Below are positions 44,455 through 56,400 of a stretch of 64,000 nt of DNA, in pieces (the stretch's first letter is position 1; every line of letters starts with the position of its first letter). The DNA is from Adiantum capillus-veneris. Its lineage: Eukaryota > Streptophyta > Polypodiopsida > Polypodiales > Pteridaceae. The stretch spans positions 84,638,884-84,702,883 of the forward strand of contig CM043944.1 in NCBI GenBank assembly GCA_014529385.2, read 5' to 3'. The notes below the pieces were generated by a model. It ran no database searches. It saw only the letters and a list, made by a program, of their open reading frames with translations, and was not told where the DNA came from. A program made the translations under genes and the position numbers.

Positions 44455-47400
44455 GACACACCTCCCACACACACACACGCGTGCGCACACGCATGTACGC
44501 ACATTGTGTACAAAGAATAACACGAACGTGCGTGCACACGCACACACACACACACCATGCCATGGTAGTCTCTGTTAGGGAATAAAGACCTAAGTGCCTT
44601 GTACTTATTAACTTATAAGTTAAAAGACTTATAAGTGAGGGGGCCCAAGTGTGAATGGCCCCCTAGTCACTTACTCATATGCTCAAAGGTCAAGCCCAAA
44701 ATGACTATTGTGACTTTTCCCAAACTTCTACGAGTTCTCTCTCTCTCTCACGTATTTTTTCTCTGCGTGTGCTTCTTCTGCGCCACTCTCCTCTTCTCCT
44801 TCACTCTCATTGCATAGAGTAGCAAGTGGGCTCTCTCTCCTGCTACCCCACACATGGTATCAGAGCTTTAGGGTTTCCAAGAGAGCCATTTTCGCAACAC
44901 AGATCAGAATTCTGTTCTTGCTCGCTGCGGGAAGGATATTCAACCGTTTTCGATCAACTCTGTCGCGAAGGGATCCTCTCACCGTGTAGAATCGACCTCC
45001 GGTGACAGTTTCCCCAAAATTAGGGTTTCAAAAACTGGCGAACAGCAGCCTATTTCTGCTGAAATTGACCAATTTCGGGGTCAATTTGATGCAATTTCAT
45101 TAGGGCAAGTCTCACAGGTCAATCTTACAGGTGTTTCCACCAACGAGGTTCTGAAAATTCAGCAAAACAGGTGTTTACAGGTCTGTTTTTTGCCCTAAAA
45201 CAGGGAATTTCAGCAAGCAAATGATGTATACACCTTGTGGAAACCTTTGGTAAGGGTTTGGCAGTGAATGTACGCCGTTTTTGGGGTGATTTCGCGTGAA
45301 ATTTGCTCGCTGTTTTTCTGTAACAGCAAGCTGTTTTTGCCCGATTGCGCACATTTGGGCGTGTTTAGGTCGGCAAAACAGGGTTTCAGTGCTTGCAATC
45401 ACTCAGAATGGCTTCTAGCAGTGAAAGTGGCAATTTGTTGCACATTCGCAAGCTTGAAGGGGCCCATAACTTTGCTATATGGAAGAAGCAATGTTATAAT
45501 GTGATGTTGCAGAAGAAACAGGCGAAACCTATTAAGTTACAGGGTGTGAAACCGGATGATATGGAGGTTGAAGAATGGGAAGAAGTGGACGAGTTGGCTC
45601 GCTCCACGATCATGCTTTCGGTGTCTGACAATTTACTCTTCAATGTAGAGAATGAGCAGACAGCATGGGGCATGTGGAAGCGTTTAGACGAGTTGTATGC
45701 ACAGCAGAGTGCTGCCAGTAAAGTGTATTGGCTTAAGAAGCTTATGGATCTCCGCATGAAGGAGGGCACGCACATGTCAGTGCACCTCAATGAATTCAAT
45801 TCTATTTTCAGCCAACTGACAGAGCTGAAATTCACGATTGATGAGGAGTTCAAAGCTACTTTTCTGCTATGCACATTGCCCGAGAGTTGGGATGTATTCC
45901 GGACAGCTCTTAGTAACTCAAGTGCGTCACTTAAGTATGCAGATGTAGAGAGTTCTCTCTTGATGGAAGAGATGAACAGGAAGAACACCACAGGTGGGTC
46001 TTCTAATGCATTGCACTTGAGAGGCAGGTCTCAACAGAGGGAGAAATCTGACAGTAAGGACAGGGCACGCAGCAAATCTCGTAGGAAAGATGTTGTGTGT
46101 CATCATTGTGGAAAGAAAGGGCATTATAAACGGGAATGCTATGAGTGGAAGAAAGAGAAGAACAAGGGTGCTGAAACTGATGCAAAGGACAAGGGACATG
46201 CCAAGAAGAGCACTGTGTTGATTGAGGAAATCAATGTTGCTAGTAGTTGTGACAGTGACAGCAGCACTGATGTACTCAATGCCTCTTCTGTGGATGCACA
46301 TACCCTTGCTATGGGTTCTGATGTGGACATGCATACTTGGATTCTTGATTCAGGTGCCTCCTTTCATGTAACACCTCATAGGGATTGGTTTACACAGTAC
46401 TCAGGTGAGGTGCAGGGCACTGTTTATTTGGGAGACAACTATGCATGTGACATTGCAGGTATTGGCAGTGTCCAGTTTTCCTTTGCTGATGGTATGACTT
46501 TTGTTTTGCACAAAGTGCGCCATGTGCCACAACTCAAGAAGAGTTTGATTAGTACAGGGCAGCTAGATGATGCAGGCTATCACACCACTTTTGGTGATAG
46601 CAAGTGGAAAATTTGTAAAGGGGCCCGGATTGTAGCCAAGGGTTGTAAATCAGACACTTTGTATCCTTTGCATGTATCTAGTGTGCGTGACCATGTTGTC
46701 GCCGTAACCGAGCAGCCAAGTGTTTCTTTGTGGCATGGCCGGTTGGGACACATGAGTAAAAGAGGAATGGAAACTCTGTCTTGTTGTGGTTATTTGCCGT
46801 GTTTGAGGTATGCTGATTTTTCTCATTGTGAGCACTGTATTTATGGTAAGCACAGTCAAACACCGCACAAAAGGTCTCTTTCTTTGAAGTCTGACAGGTT
46901 GGACTTAGTGCATTCCGATGTATGTGAAATGCCACAGTTGTCCTTAGGGGGAAAGAAATATTTTGTCTCGTTTATCGATGATGCTACACGTAAGGTGTGG
47001 GTGTATCCAATACGTGCTAAAAGCGATGTTTTGGATACTTTCAAGAAGTTTCTTGCGTTTGTTGAGAATCAAACTGACAAGAAGCTTAGGTCTTTGCGCT
47101 CAGACAATGGGGGGGAGTATGTATCAAAAGCATTTATTGACTTTTGTGCTACTAAAGGTATTAAAAGAGAGCTCACGGCTCCTTTTAATCCCTCTCAGAA
47201 TGGAGTTGCAGAGAGGTTGAACCGGACTATCCAAGAGAAAGTTCGGAGTATGCTGTCACATGCTGCATTACCTCATGGTTTTTGGGCAGAAGCTGTGCAA
47301 ACAGCTATTCACTTGATTAATCGCTCACCTAGCAAGGCTTTGGGTGGAAAGGTGCCTGAGGAGGTGTGGTCTGGCAAGCCACCCTCATATGCACATTTAA

Positions 47401-50400
47401 GAGTGTTTGGTTGTGAGGCCTATGTTCACATCCGGAGTGAACTGCGCACCAAACTAGAACCAAAGTCTCATAAATGCATTTTCCTAGGATATGGTGAGGA
47501 TGGTGAAATGGGGTATAGATTATGGGATCCCGCATTACGGAAAATCATACGCAGCAATGATGTCATCTTCAATGAGAATTGCATGCACAAACAGCCCACA
47601 AAGGTCGAGGAAGTGCGCCGGGTTGTTTTTCGTGAAGATGTTACATATGGACAGCCAAGAAGGCCCAATGTTCAGCAGCCTTTACATGCTGAAAATGATG
47701 CTGAAAATCAGCCATTAGCTGCTGAAAATCAGCCCCAACAAGTTGCCATTGATGCACCACCGGTAGGGGAACAGGTTGATGCTCCTAGACCGCCCGTTGT
47801 TGCGATGCAACCGACTGAACAGCCTGCTGTTTTTGATGGTTTACAGGCTGAAAATCCACCTGTTATGGATCATTGGGTGCGTAGGTCTACTCGGGTGACA
47901 AGGCCCCCCGATAGATATGAACCGTCTTTGGACTATGTCATGCTTACTGATTGTGGTGAGCCGTCTTGCTATAAAGAGGCTATGCAACGGGAAGACAGTA
48001 AGAAATGGTTCAAAGCAATGGTTTCGGAAATGCAGTCTTTGGAGAAAAACCATACATGGGACTTGGTTGATTTGCCTAAAGGGCATAAGGCTCTGCCATG
48101 TAAATGGGTTTACAAGACCAAGGTCACATCTGATGCTTCTTCTAAGTACAAGGCACGTTTGGTTGCTAAAGGGTACAAGCAAAAGCATGGTGTTGATTTT
48201 GATGAGATTTTTTCTCCTGTTGTAAAGCTTGCCACATTACGTCTTGTTTTAGGCCTGGTTGCTTCTGAAGATATGGAGTTAAAGCAAATGGATGTCAAAA
48301 CAGCGTTTTTGCATGGCGATTTGCTTGAGATGATCTATATGATGCAGCCAGAAGGTTTTGTGTCAAAGGGGCAAGAGAAGAAAGTATGTAGACTCTTGAA
48401 GAGCTTGTATGGTTTGAAACAGTCTCCCCGTGCATGGTATCACAAGTTTGATACATTCATGAGGTCTCAAGGATACAAAAGAAGTAATTCTGATCACTGT
48501 TTGTATATCAAAACGGCAAGTGATGGATCTCTTCTATTGCTGATTTTGTATGTTGATGACATGTTTATTGCGGGTAAAAATGTCACGGAGTTGGATGCAT
48601 TACAGCAAAGCTTAAAGAATCGCTTTGACATGAAGGATCTTGGTGATGCTAATCATATTTTGGGCATGCGTATCTCTCGAGATAGACCCAACAGGCGTCT
48701 GTATCTATCTCAACGAGATTATGTTAATAAGGTGCTACATCGTTTTCATATGGATGGGGGAAAGGCACTTGGTACTCCGCTGCCTCCATATGTAAAACTG
48801 ACTGCACATGACTGCCCAAACACAGATGATATGCGGGCTGAAATGGCCAAGATTCCTTATGCATCAGCCGTTGGCAGTTTGATGTATGCTATGGTTGCTA
48901 CAGTCCGGACATTGCATTTGCGGTGGGAGTGGTAAGCAGGTACATGAGCAATCCTGGCAAAAAGCATTGGGAAGCAGTGAAGTGTATCTTGAGATACTTG
49001 AAAGGCACTAAAGACTTGTGCATTTGTTTTGGGAAGAGTGAGACATCTGTGCATGGCTTTACAGATGCAGATTTTGCTGGACATCCAGATTGCAGGAAGT
49101 CTACCTCTGGATATGTGTTTACATTCACAGGAGGTGCAGTTTCTTGGATTTCTAGACTGCAAAAATGTGTTGCTTTGTCTACCACTGAGGCTGAGTATGT
49201 GGCTGCCACTGAGGCATGCAAAGAAGCTTTGTGGCTCATGCGTTTGGTAGAAGAGCTTGGCATTAAGTCACCGGTTCCTGTGCTACACTGTGATAGTCAG
49301 AGTGCTATTATGCTTGCAAGGAATCCTGTTTTTCATGCCAAGACAAAGCACATAGAGGTGAAGTATCATTTTATCAGGAGTGTGCTTGATGACAAGAGCA
49401 TTACACTTGACAAGGTGCACACAGATGACAATCCTGCAGATCTTTTGACCAAGAGTCTTCCAGCAGAGCGGTTTGCATATTGCCGTCAGATGATGGGTGT
49501 TGGATGAGTAAGTGCATGATCAACTGATGTATCATAGTTAGCTGATTCTTTGATCTCCCAAGGTACATTGCCTTTAGGTGGGAGGTTGTTAGGGAATAAA
49601 GGCCTAAGTGCCTTGTACTTATTAACTTATAAGTTAAAAGACTTATAAGTGAGGGGGCCCAAGTGTGAATGGCCCCCTAGTCACTTACTCATATACTCAA
49701 AGGTCAAGCCCAAAATGACTATTGTGACTTTGCCCAAACTTCTACGAGTTCTCTCTTTCTCTCACGTATTTTTTCTCTGCGTGTGCTTCTTCTGCGCCAC
49801 TCTCCTCTTCTCCTTCACTCTCATTGCATAGAGTAGCAAGTGGGCTCTCTCTCCTGCTACCCCAAAGTCTCTCTGGCTGATTCTCTTATCGATTGCCAAC
49901 AAAAGTTATACCACTACTATGGTAGGTGATCAAAATATAAAGAATAAACAAAAGTATGTGTAATGGCCATAGCATGTAATTATAAAATGCTTTGATGAAT
50001 AATTATTAATTATCCATGAGATCAGATCAAAATTGCTGTGAAATCATAATCTGATGGTTGAATTTCCAGCTGAGAACTCTAATTTTTCAGAGTTGCTGTT
50101 TTTAATGAATTTTCTATTTTCTATAAAATTCAGATAAAAAACCAGCATCAGCACACATTATGAATGTGTGTTGAGACCATACTCAATGGATCTCCTAGAT
50201 ACGTGGACCACCTATGGACACATGTTGGATGAAACACCTGACCATAGCCACCATTGAGCAACACCCCCTTAGTCAGGCAGCGTCCGATGGTGGAGACATA
50301 CACTTGCTAGACCAAATGTCCCATACCACCCAGCCTCACCTCCTCGAGGTGTCCTTGCACATGCCTGGCCTCACGGGCTAACACTAGGATGTTGGGTTAA

Positions 50401-53400
50401 AGGCCTAAATAACCCCTTTTTGTACATTTTTATACTTTGTTCAGGTTCAATGAACCTGGACACATTTTTTAAAGGTCACTTATAATAAAAGTGGGAAAAC
50501 CCAAAACTCACTTATTGAGTTTTCCTCAAAAACGTGAGCTCTCTCTCTCACTCTTCGTTCTGTTAGTGCTTCCCTTCTGCATCACAATGTCTCTGCTTCA
50601 AGCCTCAAGGCTTGCACATCTTCGCGTGCTCTATCACTTGCACACACCGCCGCGCGCTCATCAACTGGTATCAGAGCCCAATTAGGGTTTACTCCCAAAC
50701 GTGCAAACGCTGATTTTCAGCCAAGGAGTTCAACTTTTATGCGAGATTTTGCAATTTCATCGCCAAAGGACTCGTCCCCGGACACTAGAGAGCTCCTGGC
50801 AAGTCAAATTGACCTAAAACAGGCTGAAATTAGGTCAAAACTAGCAAATTACAAGTTATGACAGCAAAATACAGGTTTTGCAAATGATGTATTAAGGTGT
50901 GGGAACACTTTTGCTAAGTCCCCGCTATCCGAAAACATTGAAATTGCCGAAAAACAGGTCCTAAAATAGGCGTTTTCAGCAAATTTAAGATTTACGCAGG
51001 TTTTTGTAACTGTTTTTATGATGCGACTACATTGGGGGAAGTGCAAATTGAAGCAATCTACGCACATTTGACAAAGTTTTGCTATGTATGACCATTTGTG
51101 GCTCAATTTCATACAATTTGATGCTACAAATTGGGGCTTTTGCTCTTACATGCTTCTAAAGGCTGTGCATTAGCCTTATGTATGTTCTGTGAGGTTAAAA
51201 ATAACTAAAATTGTTGTTTTTGAGCATAAATTCGCTCGCTGAAATTTCCTGCGCATAAATTTCAGAAATTGTTTTTTGTGCCTAAATCGACCTATTTTGC
51301 CCCAAATTGCTCCTGTGACCATTTGGAGATGTAGTGCACTCCTCAGTGAGGCTATACTCCGGTTTTTGTGCATTTTGCCCAAAAATTCAGCGTATTAGCC
51401 CTCTTATTCGTGCAACTATGGCCTCATCTTCTTCGGATGTGAAGCATCTCTTCGAGATTAGGAGGTTCGATGGAACAGGTTTTGATCTTTGGAAAGACAG
51501 GATCCAAGGAATCCTATTTTTTAAGGATTGTGAAGGGGCACTTGAACAGGTAAAGCCACAGAATATGACGGATGAAGCATGGGTTAGCCTGAATAGGAAG
51601 GTTGTTACATACATTAAAATGACTATGACCGATGAGACAGTCATTGATGTGAAAGGTCTCACAAGTGCTTTTGATGTGTGGAAGAAGTTAAAGGGAATGT
51701 ATGAGAATACAACGCCTGTCAACCAAGTGCATTTGATGCGAAAAGTTGTTGGCATGCAACTAGATGAGTCCAAGAGCGTTGCAGAGCACTTGTCGTTGTT
51801 CGTTGCAGGTACTTTGTCGCAGTTACAGGATTCTGGCTTGCCTCCTTTTGATGATAAGTTGAAAGCTATCTTCTTGCTTATGACCTTACCTGAGTCATGG
51901 GAAACATTGGTGGTTTCATTGTCCAATAACCTCAATTTGAACTTTGATGGTGTTAGGGGTTCTATCTTGAATGAGGAAATCAGGAGGAAAGCAAGTGGAG
52001 AGGGAGGCAGCTCTGCCAACATGGTTAGAGGCAGGACAGAAAAGAAGAATGCCTATGCACAAAGGAGTAAGAGTAAGAGTAAGGAAAGGGGAAATGGCAG
52101 CAAAGGCAAGGGTGATGTGACTTGCTATCAGTGTGGCAGGAAAGGTCACAAGAAACCCGATTGCAGGTACTACAAAGCCGAGTTAGAACGGAAAAAGAAT
52201 GGCGGAGACTAAAAGAAAGAGAAGAAGGAAGTCAAGACAGATGCACAGGATAGCTCAAAGGACAAAGAGAAGGCCAATTTGGCTTCTAGTGTTGTGATTG
52301 AGGAGCTGTCAGATGTAGAGGACATCTTGTGTGCCACTTTGTCAGATGATGATGCTTATGACATTGATGCCTCTCTTAATGTTCATTCACGGGACATGTA
52401 GATCACCAAGAGTGATCTTATTGATGCTTTGTTGACTGTCAATGATACATTATCCCAGACTTGGATTGTTGATTACAGTGCTTCATTTCATGTGACTCCT
52501 ATCAAGAAGTGTTTCTCTACTTTTGATGTAGACAAGCGTGGCCATGTATACCTTGGAAACAATCATGCATGTTCCATTAAGGGTATTGGCACTGTGCATC
52601 TCTCCATAGATGGCACAAATGAGCTTGTCTTGCATGATGTTAGATATGTGCTGGGAATCAAGAAGAGTCTGCTTTCTGTTGGTCAGATGGATATGCATGG
52701 TTACAGCATCTTGTTTGAGAGAGGATCATGGAAAATGACTAAAGGCTCAAGGCTGATTGTAAAGGGCACAAAGAAAGGGACACTTTATTGCATGCATGGA
52801 AAGGCCGTGCTGGGCAAGTTTATTGCATTGGCTGAAATTAACTCTCACATGGAGTTGTGGTACAAAAGGCTTGGCCATATGAGCCAAAAGGGTCTTTCTA
52901 AACTTTGTACTTTGAACAAGCTTGATGTTAAAGGCACAAAGCTTGACTTCTGTAATGAATGTCAATATGGCAAGCAAGTAAAGCTTTCTTATTACTCTGG
53001 TGTCTCTCGTAAATCTTGTGTGCTTGATCTTGTACATTCTGATGTATGTAGCATGCCTACTAAGTCTATGGGAGGTGCATGCTATTTTGTCTCCTTGTTG
53101 ATGATCATTCTAGAAAAATTTGGGTCTATTTGCTTAAATCTAAGGATGAAGCCTTCGTTGCGTTTAAGAGATTTCATGCATTTGTGACCACCCAAACAAG
53201 TAGAAAGCTAAAATGCTTGCGTACGGACAATGGGGGGGAGTTCACAAGTGCTGAATTTAACAAATTTTGTGAAAATTTGGGCATTAAGAGGGAGCTTACT
53301 GTGCCATACAGCCCCTCTTCTAATGGTGTGGCTGAAAGATTCAATAGGACACTTTGTGAGAGGGTGAGATGCATGCTGTCCACAGCTAATTTCTCTCATG

Positions 53401-56400
53401 GATTTTGGGGAGAAGCATTGAAAATTGCAGTGCATATATGCAATCGATCCCCTCACATGTCTTTGAAAGGTGACATCTCTGAAGAGGTTTGGTCTGGCAA
53501 GCCTGCTTCAGATGATCACTTACGCATTTTTGGTTGTGAGGCTTTTGTGCATGTCAGACCCGAGTTGAGAAGTAAACTAGATGCCAAATCCATTAAAGGC
53601 CTTTTCATGGGATATGGTGAAGAAGGCGAAATGGGTTACAGGATTTGGTTACCTCAGCTCAAAAGGGTTGTACGCAGCCGGGATTTTGTTTTTAATGAGG
53701 CAAGGCTGCTTCAAAACAATTGTGCCTCAAAGCATGACCATAAAAGGGTCAAATTTCAGCATGACCAGCCACCTGTTAGGCCTATTTTTGACCCTCAGGA
53801 TGCACCACATATGGCTGAAAATGTAGATGATCCAGTGGTGTTTGAGCCAGATGATGTTGGGCAACAAATTGAGGCTCCTGAAGGGCATTTGCAGCCACGA
53901 AACAATGCTGAAAATGATGTACAGCAGCCCATTGTTGATGATTTTATTATGCCACCTAATTTAGACCCATTACCGGATAATGTGGATCATTGGGTGAGGC
54001 GGTCTACTCGTCCAAGACGGACTGTGAGTAGATATGATCCCTCTTTGTATTACATTATGTTGACAGATGAGGGAGAGCCTCTTATGTATAAAGAGGCAAA
54101 GACATGTGAGTCAAGCAGTAAGTGGGAGCTTGCAATGCAAGAGGAAATGAAATCCTTGTATGCAAATGATACTTGGGATCTTGTGCCATTGCCTAAAGGG
54201 AGAAAGGCTCTTCCTAACAAATGAGTATACAAGATTAAGATTGTGGATGAAAAACACAAGTACAATGCAAGATTGGTTGCAAAAGGATATGCACAGAAAG
54301 AAGGAATTGATTTTCAAGAAATCTTTTCTCCCGTTGTAAAGCTTACAACTTTAGGTGTCCTTTTTGCTCTCGTTGCGGTGCTTGATTTGGAATTGAATCA
54401 AATGGATGTAAAGACATCGTTTTTGCATGGTGACATTGAAGAGGACATATACATGAAACAACCTGAAGGTTTTGTAGTTCTTACACGTGAGGAACTTGTA
54501 TGCAAACTGAAAAGGGCTCTGTATGGTTTGAGACAATCATCATGGCAGTGGTATAAGAAGTTTGACACTTTTATGCTGTCTCAAGGCTTTAAACGCAGCC
54601 ATGCAGATCATTGTTGTATACGAAAAGGGATGAAGATGGTAGTCCCATCATACTTGTTCTCTATGTTGATGACATGCTACTTGCCGGGAAACATAAGACT
54701 AGTCTTGATGCTCTGAAACGTAAGCTAAATTCAATATTTGCTATGAAGGATTTGGGTGATGCAGAGCATATTTTGGGCATGCGTATTAAAAGAGATAGAA
54801 AGCTGAAATTGCTGTTTTTATCTCAAGAAAGGTACATTGCAAAAGTACTTGACAGGTTTAATATGGCTGATGCTAAGCCTCTTGGAGTACCTTTACCTCC
54901 GTACACTAAGCTTAGCAAAGCAGATTGCCCAAAGGATGAGGTGGCATTGAAAGCAATGAAGGGAATCCCTTATGCATCAGCTTGTGGTTCTCTTATGTAT
55001 GCTATGGTTGCCACTCGTCCCGACATTGCTTATGCAGTGGGAGTTGTTAGTCGATACATATCGAATCCTGGCAAAGTGCATTGGGAAGCTGTCAAATGCA
55101 TTCTGAGATATTTGAAAGGTACACAATCAAAGTGTATCTGTTATGGCAAAAGTGACTTGAAGTTGCATGGATATTGTGATGCAGACATGGCAGGTGACAC
55201 GGATACCAGGAAATCTACCAGTGGATATGTATTTGCCATTGCTGGTGGTGCAGTCTCTTGGTGTTCTAGGTTACAGAAAATTGTGGCATTGAGTACTACT
55301 AAGGCTGAATATATTTCAGCCACAGAGGCTTCAAAAGAGGCCATTTGGTTGGGCAGACTTGCAAAAGAACTTGGCATGCCTGCTCATACACCCGTGTTGG
55401 GTTGTGATAGCCAGACTGTTGTCTATTTAGCCAAAAATGCCATGTTTCATGCGCGTACCAAACACAGATGTGCGGTACCACTTCATACGACAGGTATTGG
55501 AGGATGGTCTAGTCAGCTTGACTAAGATCTATACACAGGATAACCCTGCAGATGTTCTCACCAAGAGTCTTGCTAAGGCTCAACATGAGCATTGCATACA
55601 GCTGGTGGGAGTTGGTTAACTTAAAGGCGTGGGAGGTTGTTGGGTTAAAGGCCTAAATAACCCTTTTTTGTACATTTTTATACTTTGTCCAGGTTCATAT
55701 TGAACCTGGACATATTTTTTAAAGGTCACTTATAATAAAAGTGAGAAAACCCAAAACTCACTTATTGAATTTTCCCCAAAAACTTGAGCTCTCTCTCTCT
55801 CTCTCTCCCTCTTCATTCTGCTAGCGCTTCCCTTCTGCAGCACAGTGCCTCTGCTTCAAGCCTCAAGGCCTGCACATCTTCGCGTGCTCTATCACTTGCA
55901 CACACCGCCGCGCGCTCATCATAGGACTCTGCCAATAGAGGTCGTTGTCTACAATAGAAGTCTTGGCTTGCTTATAGATGACCAGCCACACTTGCTGGGT
56001 TCATACTACGTTTTCTTAGACACTACGTTTTCTCTCTTCTTCCTCCCTTAAAGGTTCTAAGCAACCCCTTCAAGGCGTGGACCTTGTTGTTTATAGGGAT
56101 ACTGGCTGTTCATACTGTTTTCGGGAGGTTCTTTTACCGTGAGATGGATCCGCTGCCTCTCATAGAGGAGAGGCATACACACACCTGTTGCTGCTGTTTT
56201 CAGCCATCCGGTGCATCTTCTGCTGCTAGTTTTGACACTTATGATTACATTGTTGTGTGGACAACTAAAACTAATCTACAGCGGGCACTGTCCTTGATGG
56301 GAGAATCTGTGCTTTTCCCTGGATTCATGAGGTATATATACCATTATGTATTGCAGCAGTGATTGATGGTGATGTCTCCATGGGCCGTTGGTTGCATACT

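Larger units (their letters stand above)
44573..49866 (+). mobile_element. Copia-2: nearly intact, young Ty1/copia element
   Basis: A 5294-bp element with 280-bp LTRs (44573-44852, 49587-49866) differing at about 5 positions, a primer site at 44855-44866, and target duplication GTCTC (44568-44572, 49867-49871). The 3' LTR end is AA instead of CA. The gag-pol frame has a single frameshift. By LTR similarity it is the youngest of the dated elements here. Confidence 0.97.
50390..55921 (+). mobile_element. Copia-3: complete but inactive Ty1/copia element
   Basis: A 5532-bp element with LTRs 50390-50663 (274 bp) and 55638-55921 (284 bp, longer CT run), a primer site at 50666-50677, and target duplication TAGGA (50385-50389, 55922-55926). 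LTRs differ at more than a dozen positions, so it is older than Copia-2. Related to Copia-2 in domain order and LTR start. Confidence 0.97.

Noticed and set aside
44223-44585. 120-codon frame with Ser-Leu and His-Thr runs
   Set aside because: A microsatellite translation next to the 3' LTR of the non-autonomous element.
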